DNA of 60,003 bases, taken from Anaerolineaceae bacterium (GTDB lineage: Bacteria; Chloroflexota; Anaerolineae; Anaerolineales; Anaerolineaceae). Shown here in pieces: positions 51,021 through 59,365 of the stretch. A program made the position numbers and the translations under genes. Position 1 is the first letter of the stretch, and each line of letters opens with the position of its first letter. The stretch lies in the NCBI GenBank assembly GCA_003524305.1, contig DQHW01000004.1:29946-89948 (forward strand), read 5' to 3'. A model generated the notes under the pieces. The model saw only the letters and a program-made list of their open reading frames with translations. It searched no databases and was not told where the DNA came from.

Positions 51021-52199
51021 ATGGATTTGTTTGAAAAGTGTTTAAATTTCACCACAGCAAAAGAAGCAAAGGCATCAGGCATTTATCCTTATTTTATTGC
51101 TTTGAATGAAAACGAGGGAACCGAAGTCATTTATCAGGGGAAAAGGCTGATTATGTGTGGTTCCAATAACTACCTTGGCTTGACCACCCACCCAAAAGTT
51201 CGCGAGGCCGCCATTGAAGCCATAAAACGCTACGGTACGAGCTGCACTGGCTCAAGGTTTTTAAATGGCACACTGGCCTTACACGAACAACTTGAAAAAG
51301 AACTGGCAGAGTGGGTCGGAAAAGAAGCTGCACTGGTTTTTTCAACCGGTATGCAGACTAATTTGGGCACAGTAAGTGCCTTAATCGGACGGGATGATGT
51401 AGTTGTGTTGGATAAAGACGACCATGCTTCGATCGTTGATGGCGCCCGACTGGGCTATGGAAAGATCGAACGTTTTCGCCATAATGATATGGATCATCTT
51501 GAAAAAGTCTTGGCCTCCATCCCCGATACTGCCGGCAAATTGATAGTCGTAGACGGCATGTTCAGCATGGAAGGCGATCTGGCTCCGGTCGAAGAGATTT
51601 CAAAGTTGGCCAAAAAATACGGTGCCCGTTTGATGATTGATGATGCCCACGGCATGGGTGTTTTGGGCGGTGGTCACGGTACTTGTGCACAATTGAATGT
51701 GACAGATAAAGTGGATTTGATCATGTCCACCTTCAGTAAATCTTTTGCCTCATTGGGTGGATTTATTGCAGGGGATGAAAACACGATCCACTATATTCAA
51801 CATACTGCCCGTGCATTGATCTTTAGTGCCAGTATTCCACCCTCAAATGCGGCTGCAGCCTTGGCGGCATTGCATGTCATGCACGAAGAACCAGAACGCG
51901 CTGCTCGGGTTATTGCAGTAGCGGATAAAATGCGCAAGGGTTTCACCAGCCTTGGTTTCAATATCGGCGATTCCACCACGCCTGTGGTGCCTATCATCAT
52001 TGGCGATGATGCTAAAACTTTCCTGTTTTGGAAAATGTTGTTTGATAACGGTGTATTTGTAAATCCGGTGATTTCACCAGCCGTCAACGCCGGGCGGCAA
52101 CTTCTGCGCACAAGCTACATGGCGACCCATACCGATGCCCAAATGGATCAGGTGCTTTCAGTCTTTAAAAAAGTTGGAAAAGAAATTGGATTAATCTAA
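51021..52199 (+). CDS. Alpha-oxoamine synthase, serine palmitoyltransferase-like
   Basis: PLP enzyme of the AONS/KBL/SPT family, 392 residues, joining an amino acid to an acyl-CoA with loss of CO2. Motifs: MCGSNNYLGLTTHPKVREAA, GTSCTGSRFLNGTLALHEQL, DKDDHASIVDGARL, MIDDAHGMGVLG, and STFSKSFASLGGFIA with the PLP-binding Lys. The last motif, and ISPAVNAGRQLLRTSYMATHTD at the C-terminus, match bacterial serine palmitoyltransferases more than 8-amino-7-oxononanoate synthase or glycine C-acetyltransferase as I remember them. The product would be a sphingoid base precursor, but no other sphingolipid gene is in the window. GGAGG precedes the ATG. Confidence 0.8.
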   Translation: MDLFEKCLNFTTAKEAKASGIYPYFIALNENEGTEVIYQGKRLIMCGSNNYLGLTTHPKVREAAIEAIKRYGTSCTGSRFLNGTLALHEQLEKELAEWVGKEAALVFSTGMQTNLGTVSALIGRDDVVVLDKDDHASIVDGARLGYGKIERFRHNDMDHLEKVLASIPDTAGKLIVVDGMFSMEGDLAPVEEISKLAKKYGARLMIDDAHGMGVLGGGHGTCAQLNVTDKVDLIMSTFSKSFASLGGFIAGDENTIHYIQHTARALIFSASIPPSNAAAALAALHVMHEEPERAARVIAVADKMRKGFTSLGFNIGDSTTPVVPIIIGDDAKTFLFWKMLFDNGVFVNPVISPAVNAGRQLLRTSYMATHTDAQMDQVLSVFKKVGKEIGLI

Positions 52200-52214
52200 A
52201 AATAGAATCATACA

Positions 52215-52244
52215 AGAACCCCGCTGATTTTTCAGCGGGGTTCT
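52215..52244. terminator. Bidirectional terminator between the SPT-like gene and degV
   Basis: A perfect 13-bp stem (AGAACCCCGCTGA/TCAGCGGGGTTCT) with a TTTT loop, followed on the plus side by ATTATTTAATTT and preceded by TTGTA. It lies between convergent genes. Confidence 0.9.
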
Positions 52245-52254
52245 ATTATTTAAT

Positions 52255-53088
52255 TTATTTGCTGAGAAAGAGAATCCCAATCGTATTGGGGCCGCAATGG
52301 CTGGCAATGGTGGCACCTGCGTCTGTAATGCAAATTTCTTTGACCTTCAGAATCTTATCGATTTCGGTTTTCAAAAATAGGGCATCTGCGATGCAAACCG
52401 TATGCGTGATAAAAACAAGTGACGGATCAATGGAGTCTTTGTTTTTTGAAAAATTATCAAGCAGGGCAGACAAGCCTTTTTTGCGGCTGCCGCTGACTTT
52501 TTCGCGAACTCCCAGGGTGCCATCTTTGCGCACTTCAATTACAGGGCGAATTTTCAAGATGCTGCCAATGACGTGTTCCATTGAAGAGCAGCGTCCGCCC
52601 ATATAGAGATAATCCAAGGTATCGATTACAAAAGAAGCATTGACCTTGGGTACCAACTCTGTAACAACTGTTGTAATTTCAGCGAGTGATTTGTCTTGTT
52701 GAGCCAGTTCCGCAGCTTTTAGCACCAAAAGACCAATCCCTGTGGAGAGGTTAAGCGAATCTATAATGACGCCATTGACATTTGATAATGAGTCGAGGGC
52801 TATGGTAGCGCTTTGAAAACTAGCCGACAGTTTGGAACTGATGCAAATGTAGATAAAATCGGGATATTTTTCAAATATTTGTGTATAAGCTGCCACTGAG
52901 GGTGCAGAAGTTTTTGGCAACTCGCCGGAAGTTTTTACTGCTTCAAACAACTGTTCTGGAGAAAGTTCAACACCATCCAGGTAATTCTGGTTATTGACCA
53001 GCACATTGAGTGGAATTATTTCTATATTATATTTTTCAAGGAGTTCGGGACTTAAATCACAACAACTGTCAGCAATGATCTTAACCAT
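52255..53088 (-). CDS. DegV family fatty-acid-binding protein
   Basis: DegV (FakB-type) proteins bind fatty acids; in Firmicutes FakB delivers them to the kinase FakA for phospholipid synthesis. The 277-residue protein shows KIIADSCCDLSPELLEKYNI at the start, TSAPSVAAYTQIFEKYPDFI, and IDSLNLSTGIGLLVL with the conserved Ser. A C-terminal stretch (FITHTVCIADALFLKTEI) is typical. No FakA-like gene is seen. A terminator lies between it and the convergent SPT-like gene. Confidence 0.88.
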   Translation of the reverse strand: MVKIIADSCCDLSPELLEKYNIEIIPLNVLVNNQNYLDGVELSPEQLFEAVKTSGELPKTSAPSVAAYTQIFEKYPDFIYICISSKLSASFQSATIALDSLSNVNGVIIDSLNLSTGIGLLVLKAAELAQQDKSLAEITTVVTELVPKVNASFVIDTLDYLYMGGRCSSMEHVIGSILKIRPVIEVRKDGTLGVREKVSGSRKKGLSALLDNFSKNKDSIDPSLVFITHTVCIADALFLKTEIDKILKVKEICITDAGATIASHCGPNTIGILFLSK

Positions 53089-53115
53089 GTTGTTTCCTCA
53101 ATTTTTATTAGTTTT

Positions 53116-54093
53116 TTAAAACCACTTTCGCCATCTGAAATAAACCAGCATAGCCAACCCGATCACCACCATTGAAGCGCAGCAAATATAAAACCCAAGT
53201 GGATTTGTGGCCGTGGGGATTTTTGTGAAATTCATACCGAAGACGCCGGCAATGAATGAAAGTGGCAGAAAGATGGTGGAGACGATGGTTAATGCCTTCA
53301 TGACTTCGTTTAGCCGCAAGCTGGTGGAGTTTAGATAGATATCCATGGCGCCCGAAACTATATCACGTATGGTGTCAGTTAAGTCTTGAATTCTGACCAG
53401 GTGGTCATAAATATCTCTGAAATAGAAACGACTTTGTGGATCAATCAGTTCAAATTCATCACGTGTCAATCGGTTGATCATTTCACGCTGTGGTGAGATC
53501 ACCCTGCGAAGTTCCATAATGCTGTGTTTGAGCATCAATAATCTTTCAAGCGTAGCCGGTGTGGGTTTTTCAAGCACACTATCTTCAAGGATTTCGACCT
53601 CGTTATCCATTTGATCGATCAGCGGCATATATTCATCTACAAGAGCGTCAAGGATGGCGTGACACAAGAAATCTGTACCAAAGTTTGAAAGTCTGAAATC
53701 CTTGTGTACTCTTTCCCAAACTTTTTCAACCGGTGACATGGTTTCTTCAGTAGAGCAAGTGACCAAAAAGTTTTTACCAAGGAACAAGTTTAATTCAAGT
53801 GTTTCAAGTTCGTGAAGATCTTCGGCTGGTTTAATTGCATGTGCAATGATGAACAGGTAGCTGATAAAATCATCCACTTTGGCAACCTGGTAACCCGGGC
53901 TCAGACAGTCTTCAATTGATAGTGGATGAAATTTGAAAGTGTCTCTTAATATCAGGTAGACTTCGTCTTCAGTGGCAGATTCGAGACTAACCCAAAGGAA
54001 ACCGGTTTTTGAATCCATCTTGGGTTTAATGGCTTCTACGTTATTTAGAAATTGAACAGGTTGGTTTGGTTCGAAATAGGCTGAACGAATCAT
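53116..54093 (-). CDS. corA: CorA family magnesium/metal transporter
   Basis: The pentameric channel imports Mg2+ (sometimes Co2+ or Ni2+). The 325-residue protein has a large acidic cytoplasmic funnel (LIDQMDNEVEILEDSVLEKP), then two membrane helices near the C-terminus, the first ending in the GMN signature (IAGVFGMNFTKIP) and the second LGFYICCASMVVIGLAMLVYF with a basic tail. All family marks are intact. It lies 27 bp upstream of degV on the same strand, perhaps one transcript. Confidence 0.94.
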   Translation of the reverse strand: MIRSAYFEPNQPVQFLNNVEAIKPKMDSKTGFLWVSLESATEDEVYLILRDTFKFHPLSIEDCLSPGYQVAKVDDFISYLFIIAHAIKPAEDLHELETLELNLFLGKNFLVTCSTEETMSPVEKVWERVHKDFRLSNFGTDFLCHAILDALVDEYMPLIDQMDNEVEILEDSVLEKPTPATLERLLMLKHSIMELRRVISPQREMINRLTRDEFELIDPQSRFYFRDIYDHLVRIQDLTDTIRDIVSGAMDIYLNSTSLRLNEVMKALTIVSTIFLPLSFIAGVFGMNFTKIPTATNPLGFYICCASMVVIGLAMLVYFRWRKWF

Positions 54094-54183
54094 AGATTGA
54101 TTTTAGTCCAAATTGCAGAATTTTGCAGTTTGGATTAATATTCTCAGCCCGGATAAATGTATCAATCAGTCTGGAGGATTAAA

Positions 54184-54537
54184 TCAGAAGAGTCCCCATT
54201 CGCCGCCCAAGCCTTCTTCCATCATTCCAAAATCCCAGTTTTCCATGCCGAAATCAATTCCAACAGGACGCTCAAGGACTTGTTCGGCTTTTTGACGGGT
54301 GGATTCAAGCATCGCGGGGCCGTATGGACAAAATGGCGTGGTAAGGATCATTTTTACAATGGCGCCGTCGTCATTGATCTTAACGTTGCGGACCAACCCC
54401 AATTGGATAATGTTGAGTGAAAGCTCGGGGTCTGTTACTTCACTGAGCCCCTTACGCAGTTGATCGCATAAATCGGGGTGGGTGGTTTCTGCCTCCCAAA
54501 CAGGGCGGTTGGTTCCGGGGGTAGTGGTATCTGCCAT
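54184..54537 (-). CDS. SufT-like MIP18/DUF59 family iron-sulfur assembly protein
   Basis: The 117-residue protein contains a MIP18 (DUF59) domain: GLSEVTDPELSLNIIQLGLVR, then LTTPFCPYGPAML with the conserved reactive Cys. Relatives (SufT, PaaD, CIA2) help place or mature iron-sulfur clusters. The acidic/aromatic tail MENWDFGMMEEG is unusual. It starts 2 bp after the sufR-like gene ends, on the same strand, and the suf operon is divergent on the other side, so the link to SUF is strong. Confidence 0.85.
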   Translation of the reverse strand: MADTTTPGTNRPVWEAETTHPDLCDQLRKGLSEVTDPELSLNIIQLGLVRNVKINDDGAIVKMILTTPFCPYGPAMLESTRQKAEQVLERPVGIDFGMENWDFGMMEEGLGGEWGLF

Positions 54538-54539
54538 AG

Positions 54540-55166
54540 TTAAGCCTCCGCGATTGATTTTGCTGTTACAACATAGGTGCAGTGAACATCACCGCTTAAG
54601 ACGCACTTGACTTTTGAAGCAGGAATAGAAAGCATGGTGGAAATCAGAGTTTGATCCATGATACATACTTCAGGATGTGATTGACCGACATGGTAAAATG
54701 GACAGGCTTTTTCGATGATGTGATAATCTTCACCAACTTTCTGCCACTCAATCATGAATCCTTCATCGCCCAGAGTTTTTCTGATGGCATCCAATTTTTG
54801 TTCAACTGGCAATTTCTTGATGCGGTCCAGGTGTTCAGCCGCCAGAGAATTGGCCATCCGTATAAACAACTCATTGATCTCTTTTTGAGATAGAGTAGAT
54901 TTGAGTTGTTCCAAAAGCCGGTTGGTGAGCGTCATATACCTGGTCGGGAATTTTTCAAGGCCTGTGTCAGTGAGCGAGTAGATCAAACGCGGACGACCAA
55001 CACCGTGACGTTCTTCACTCGCCTGTATAAGTCCTTCGGCTTGCAGATTGGTCAGATGGTGTCTGACGGAAATGGTATTGATATCCACGGCTTCAGCAAG
55101 TTCGGAAATGGTGGCGGTGGGGTTGCCGAGCAGGGTCTGCAATATTCGATCGCGAGTACTTTTCAT
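54540..55166 (-). CDS. sufR: SufR-like iron-sulfur-sensing winged-helix repressor
   Basis: The 208-residue regulator has an N-terminal winged helix (ATISELAEAVDINTISVRHHLTNLQAEGLI, with the wing GVGRPRLIYSLT) and a C-terminal Cys set: C155, C168, C188 and C196 in ACPFYHVG, EVCIM, VKCVLSG and VHCTYVV. SufR proteins use such cysteines to hold a [4Fe-4S] cluster and repress suf genes when it is present. The gene is divergent from sufC across a 242-bp AT-rich spacer with promoters in both directions. Confidence 0.88.
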   Translation of the reverse strand: MKSTRDRILQTLLGNPTATISELAEAVDINTISVRHHLTNLQAEGLIQASEERHGVGRPRLIYSLTDTGLEKFPTRYMTLTNRLLEQLKSTLSQKEINELFIRMANSLAAEHLDRIKKLPVEQKLDAIRKTLGDEGFMIEWQKVGEDYHIIEKACPFYHVGQSHPEVCIMDQTLISTMLSIPASKVKCVLSGDVHCTYVVTAKSIAEA

Positions 55167-55203
55167 AGATTAATCCTATCTCTAACTTACATCTAATGAA
55201 ATT

Positions 55204-55233
55204 AATATACCATAAGGGTAGAATATGTGTCAA
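55204..55233 (-). promoter_or_regulatory. Promoter of the sufR-like gene
   Basis: On the minus strand TTGACA (55228-55233), 18 bp, then TATATT (55204-55209), 38 bp before the start codon. Confidence 0.6.
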
Positions 55234-55300
55234 TAATAAGATACTTATAATAAAAAACACGAGAAGAAAAATATAATAAACTAGATAAATATGGTAAATA

Positions 55301-55329
55301 TTGACCCTGAAAATCAACCGTGATATAAT
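55301..55329 (+). promoter_or_regulatory. Promoter of the suf operon
   Basis: TTGACC (55301-55306), 17 bp, TATAAT (55324-55329). The transcript would start near 55336, about 70 bases before sufC. Confidence 0.75.
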
Positions 55330-55345
55330 TGTTTTGTTGTATAAA

Positions 55346-55361
55346 ATAAATAGATATTTAT
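55346..55361. promoter_or_regulatory. Candidate regulator-binding palindrome downstream of the suf promoter
   Basis: ATAAATA-GA-TATTTAT is a perfect inverted repeat of 7-bp arms just after the predicted transcription start, a place where a repressor would block transcription. SufR is the obvious candidate, but the cyanobacterial SufR site (CAAC-N6-GTTG) is different. AT-rich DNA makes chance palindromes common. Confidence 0.3.
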
Positions 55362-55408
55362 GATATAAAACTAATATATTATCCGGCACCTAAGCCACGG
55401 AGAGAAGC

Positions 55409-56191
55409 ATGTCAGAACTTGATATCAGAGATTTAAAGGTTAGCATCGAAGGCAAGCAAATATTAAACGGTGTCAATTTGAATGTTAAGCAAGGGGAAGT
55501 TCATGCCATTATGGGGCCAAATGGTACAGGCAAGTCAACCCTGGCTTATACCCTCATGGGTCACCCCTCTTACATTGTCGATTCAGGTAAAGTCACTTTC
55601 AAAGGTAAAGACTTGCTGGATATGCCAGTGGATGAGCGTTCACGTTTGGGATTATTTTTAGCCTTTCAATATCCGGTATCCATTCCGGGTGTGACGGTAG
55701 CCAATTTCTTGCGTACGGCGGTTAATGCCAGACGCAAAGCAATGAATCCTGAAGACAAGGGCATTGCCATTCCAGAGTTTCGCAAGCTGCTGATGGAAAA
55801 AATGGCTGTCTTAAAAATGGATTCGTCGTTTGCAGGCAGATACTTGAACGAAGGTTTTTCAGGCGGAGAAAAGAAACGCGCTGAAGTGCTTCAAATGGCT
55901 GTTTTACAACCTGAAATCGCCATACTTGATGAAACAGATTCAGGACTGGATATCGACGCCCTGCGAATTGTCTCTGAGGGTGTCAATCTCTTGCGCAGTC
56001 AAAATATTGGTGTGTTGTTGATTACACATTATCAACGTATGTTGAATTACGTCAAACCGGATGTCGTCCATATTATGATGGGCGGTGCCATTGTTGAATC
56101 TGGCGGGGCAGACCTTGCCCTGCACCTTGAAGAACAAGGTTACGATTGGGTTCGTGAAAAATATGAGAATGGTGTTCCTTCTATATCGTAA
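55409..56191 (+). CDS. sufC: SUF system ABC-type ATPase SufC
   Basis: ATPase of the SufBCD scaffold that builds iron-sulfur clusters. The 260-residue protein shows VHAIMGPNGTGKSTLAYTLMG (Walker A), FQYPVSIPGV (Q-loop), GFSGGEKKRAEVLQM (ABC signature) and ILDETDSGLDIDAL (Walker B). This is a soluble ABC ATPase, not a transporter. Leads the operon sufC-sufB-sufD-small protein-sufS. Confidence 0.96.
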   Translation: MSELDIRDLKVSIEGKQILNGVNLNVKQGEVHAIMGPNGTGKSTLAYTLMGHPSYIVDSGKVTFKGKDLLDMPVDERSRLGLFLAFQYPVSIPGVTVANFLRTAVNARRKAMNPEDKGIAIPEFRKLLMEKMAVLKMDSSFAGRYLNEGFSGGEKKRAEVLQMAVLQPEIAILDETDSGLDIDALRIVSEGVNLLRSQNIGVLLITHYQRMLNYVKPDVVHIMMGGAIVESGGADLALHLEEQGYDWVREKYENGVPSIS

Positions 56192-56216
56192 TGAGTAGAA
56201 GGGATTGGAGATTATT

Positions 56217-57629
56217 ATGGGTAGCGAACAGAAACCCGATTTCCTTGCAAAAATGGATGATTATCAATACGGGTTCAGTGATCCCGATACTTCTGTATAT
56301 AAATCTGAACGCGGATTAAACGAACAGGTAGTGCGCAACATTTCTGCCATGAAAAAGGAACCTGAATGGATGCTCCAATTCAGGCTTAAAGCATTGGCAC
56401 ACTACCAATTAAGACCCATGCCAACCTGGGGGCCTGATATTTCTGGTTTGGATTTTGATAACATTTTTTACTATGTCCGTCCTTCAGAAGCTTCGAAGGG
56501 CAACTGGGACGAAGTTCCCGACACCATCAAAAAAACTTTTGACCGCCTGGGCATCCCTGATGCGGAGCGCAAGTTCCTCGCAGGGGTTGGTGCGCAATAT
56601 GAATCAGAAATGGTTTATCACAGCATACAAGAACAACTCTCCAAGGTGGGCGTGATCTTTTTGAGCATCGAAGACGGTCTCAAACAATACCCTGACCTTT
56701 TCAGAGAGTATTTTGGCACAGTCATCCCCATTGAAGATAATAAATTCGCGGCGCTGAATTCCGCGGTTTGGTCTGGCGGGTCCTTCGTTTACGTCCCGAA
56801 GGGCGTCAAGGTTGAACTGCCTTTGCAAGCTTACTTCCGCCTCAATATGGCGAATATCGGTCAGTTTGAACGTTCGCTGATCATCGCAGACGAAGGTGCC
56901 CAAGTGCACTATGTGGAGGGTTGTACGGCTCCTTCATACACCACGGATTCCTTCCACAGCGGTGTAATTGAGATCATCGTCAAAAAAGGTGCACGTGTAC
57001 GCTATACCACTATTCAGAACTGGTCAACCAACGTTTTTAACCTCGTGACTCAGCGCTCCAAGGTGGAGGAAGATGGCACCATGGAATGGGTGGACTGCAA
57101 CCTGGGGTCCAAGCTAACCATGAAATATCCCTCTTGCTACCTGGTTGGAAAGCGGGCTCACGGAGAAATCCTTTCAGTCGCTTTTGCCAGCACCGGACAG
57201 CATCAAGATGCCGGCGGCAAGGTGGTGCACATGGCTCCTGATACCAGTTCACGCATCATCTCGAAATCCATCAGCAAGAACGGCGGACGTTCATCTTACC
57301 GCGGCTTGTTGAAGGTTTACAAGGGCGCCACCAATGCCAAGTCAAATGTAGCTTGCGATGCGCTGATCCTTGATCCGCAATCCCGTTCTGATACTTATCC
57401 GACAATTGAAATCGACGAAGAGAACGTGACTATTGGTCACGAGGCTACCGTTTCAAAGGTCGGAGAGGAACAATTGTTTTATCTGATGAGCCGGGGATTG
57501 AACCAGGATGAGGCCACCACCATGGTCGTTTCCGGTTTTATAGAACCACTGGTTAAGGAACTGCCAATGGAATACGCGGTTGAAATGAACCGCCTGATCC
57601 AACTGCAAATGGAAGGTTCTGTGGGTTAA
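56217..57629 (+). CDS. sufB: SUF scaffold subunit SufB
   Basis: Core scaffold of the SUF assembly complex, 470 residues. Motifs: KMDDYQYGFSDPDTSVYKSERGL, YYVRPSE, VYVPKGVKVELPLQAYFRLN, VHYVEGCTAP with the conserved Cys, and the beta-helix end RSDTYPTIEIDEENVTIGHEATVSKVGEEQLFYLMSRG. The start ATG 56217 lies six bases after GGAG; TTG 56205 is an upstream alternative. 25 bp after sufC. Confidence 0.95.
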   Translation: MGSEQKPDFLAKMDDYQYGFSDPDTSVYKSERGLNEQVVRNISAMKKEPEWMLQFRLKALAHYQLRPMPTWGPDISGLDFDNIFYYVRPSEASKGNWDEVPDTIKKTFDRLGIPDAERKFLAGVGAQYESEMVYHSIQEQLSKVGVIFLSIEDGLKQYPDLFREYFGTVIPIEDNKFAALNSAVWSGGSFVYVPKGVKVELPLQAYFRLNMANIGQFERSLIIADEGAQVHYVEGCTAPSYTTDSFHSGVIEIIVKKGARVRYTTIQNWSTNVFNLVTQRSKVEEDGTMEWVDCNLGSKLTMKYPSCYLVGKRAHGEILSVAFASTGQHQDAGGKVVHMAPDTSSRIISKSISKNGGRSSYRGLLKVYKGATNAKSNVACDALILDPQSRSDTYPTIEIDEENVTIGHEATVSKVGEEQLFYLMSRGLNQDEATTMVVSGFIEPLVKELPMEYAVEMNRLIQLQMEGSVG

Positions 57630-57654
57630 CCCGCAGATCAGGGATTGAAACATC

Positions 57655-58986
57655 ATGACAGATAATGCAGTCGTAATTACGCGAAGTAAAAATGCACAGG
57701 TTAATGAGCAGTTTAACCTCGTACCTGTGTTTTCAGAATCACTTGGTCAGTTTAACCATTACCAACAACAGGCATGGGATGTATTTAAAAAACTTCCTTA
57801 TCCTGATGACAGCCAGGAAGCGTGGAAGCGTACAAGCCTCCGCGGGATGAACCTGGGACGTCTGCAGCATGCAGATACGCAGAATACAAACTCAGCGATT
57901 CCGGTTGAATTGACCAAACCTCTAACCGATGATTTACACGGTGGTGAGATACTTTTTAATGGTTCAATGGTCAGCATCGAACTCGACGAGAAGCTGGCAA
58001 AGCAGGGTGTCATTTTTACCGATTTGCGCCATGCTCAAAATGAACATCCTGAAATTCTTTCAAAGGTGCTTAATGCATCCACCACTTATTCAGAAGATAA
58101 ATTTGCAGCACTGGCTGCCGCATTTGGCAGCAATGGAGTGTTACTTTATATCCCCAAGAATGTGACAGTTGAAAAACCGCTTCACAGCCTGCTGTGGACT
58201 TCTGGCGAAGGCAGTCTACATGCCTTTCAAGTTTTTGTCTATCTTGAAGAAAACGCTTCTGCTACTTATGTTCATGAAAGTGCCTCTGCAGAAAACAAAG
58301 ATGGACAAAACTTGCATGCCGCTTTGATGGATGTAAAGGTCGGCCCAAATTCGAAATTGAACTTTGTAGAATTGCAGTCTCTAGGTTCGCATGACTGGAA
58401 CTTCACACATGAGAAAGTCAGCGTGGATCGTGATGCCGAAGTGGATTGGATCTTTGGCGCTCTTGGCAGCCACCTAACCAAGAATTTTTCGGATCTGAAT
58501 TTAGTAGGTCAGGGCAGCACCGGCAAAATGTCAGGTTTCTTCTTTACCAACGGTAACCAACATCTTGATCACGACACCCAACAAAATCACCTGGCACCCA
58601 ACACCACCAGCGACTTGCTTTTCAAAGGTGCATTGATTGGAGAAAGCCGCTCTGTTTGGCAGGGAATGATTTATGTTGCTGAAAATGCCTCCAAAACAGA
58701 TGGTTATCAGGCGAATCGCAACCTGGTACTCAGTGAAAAAGCCAGGGCGGATTCGATCCCCGGGCTTGAAATCTTGACCGACGATGTGCGCTGCACGCAC
58801 GGCGCCACAGTTGGCAAACTGGATCCCGACCAGGTTTTCTATCTTGAAAGCCGTGGTATTCCGCGCAAAGAAGCTGAAAAACTGATTGTCGAAGGATTCT
58901 TTGATCCGATCATGCAGCGTATTCCGTTTGAAGGGGTGCGCAAGCGCTTTCAGAATGCAATTGAACAAAAAATGAATGAATATTAA
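57655..58986 (+). CDS. sufD: SUF scaffold subunit SufD
   Basis: Partner of SufB in the SufBCD complex, 443 residues. Marks: an N-terminal helical part (YPDDSQEAWKRTSLRGMNL), LLYIPKNVTVEKPLHSLLWT, FFFTNGNQHLDHDTQQNHLAPNT with the conserved His, and ARADSIPGLEILTDDVRCTHGATVGKLDPDQVFYLESRGI. It begins 25 bp after sufB. A 72-bp gap then separates it from the next gene. Confidence 0.95.
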   Translation: MTDNAVVITRSKNAQVNEQFNLVPVFSESLGQFNHYQQQAWDVFKKLPYPDDSQEAWKRTSLRGMNLGRLQHADTQNTNSAIPVELTKPLTDDLHGGEILFNGSMVSIELDEKLAKQGVIFTDLRHAQNEHPEILSKVLNASTTYSEDKFAALAAAFGSNGVLLYIPKNVTVEKPLHSLLWTSGEGSLHAFQVFVYLEENASATYVHESASAENKDGQNLHAALMDVKVGPNSKLNFVELQSLGSHDWNFTHEKVSVDRDAEVDWIFGALGSHLTKNFSDLNLVGQGSTGKMSGFFFTNGNQHLDHDTQQNHLAPNTTSDLLFKGALIGESRSVWQGMIYVAENASKTDGYQANRNLVLSEKARADSIPGLEILTDDVRCTHGATVGKLDPDQVFYLESRGIPRKEAEKLIVEGFFDPIMQRIPFEGVRKRFQNAIEQKMNEY

Positions 58987-59006
58987 TTAATCGGTGAAAA
59001 TTTGTG

Positions 59007-59027
59007 TATTATAGATTAACCGGTTAA
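59007..59027 (+). promoter_or_regulatory. -10-like element and palindrome between sufD and the 97-residue gene
   Basis: TATTAT (59007-59012) is followed by the perfect 12-bp palindrome TTAACCGGTTAA (59016-59027), placed where transcription would start. No good -35 is seen. It may be an internal regulated promoter. Confidence 0.35.
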
Positions 59028-59058
59028 ATTTCTAAACAATGAATGTGGAGACAACAAT

Positions 59059-59352
59059 ATGGCACCAATACCTTTCATGAACCCCCCGGACCATGAGTTT
59101 GTATATGAAGTTGGAGATTCGGTTGAAGTTTTTTGCGACCATGAAAAAGGCTCGGAACGTGTTCGCGGCTGGCTGAAGGGGATTGTTGTTCAAGTTGATC
59201 CCAAGATGGTGGCGGTTCAATTTCGGACTAATGTCTATTTAACCGACGGCTGGATGGTTCCTGATCATATTTTGTGGTTCCCCCAAATGTCCCCCCATAT
59301 CCGTGTACCGGTTAAGAAAACTGGCAAACCTGATTTAGCCAAGGTTGATTAA
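59059..59352 (+). CDS. Small basic-to-acidic SH3-like protein of unknown function in the suf operon
   Basis: I do not recognise the family of this 97-residue protein. It has short beta strands (YEVGDSVEVFCDH, RGWLKGIVVQVDPKMVAVQF, VPDHILWF) spaced as in SH3, Tudor or Agenet-like barrels, with a single Cys in VFCDHEKG. No membrane segment or signal peptide. GTGGAGA precedes the ATG. It stands between sufD and sufS, 13 bp before the latter, so co-expression with the cluster machinery is likely. It is not SufU, SufE or a ferredoxin; all lack this pattern. Confidence 0.7.
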   Translation: MAPIPFMNPPDHEFVYEVGDSVEVFCDHEKGSERVRGWLKGIVVQVDPKMVAVQFRTNVYLTDGWMVPDHILWFPQMSPHIRVPVKKTGKPDLAKVD

Positions 59353-59365
59353 GAACTGAAAAAAT

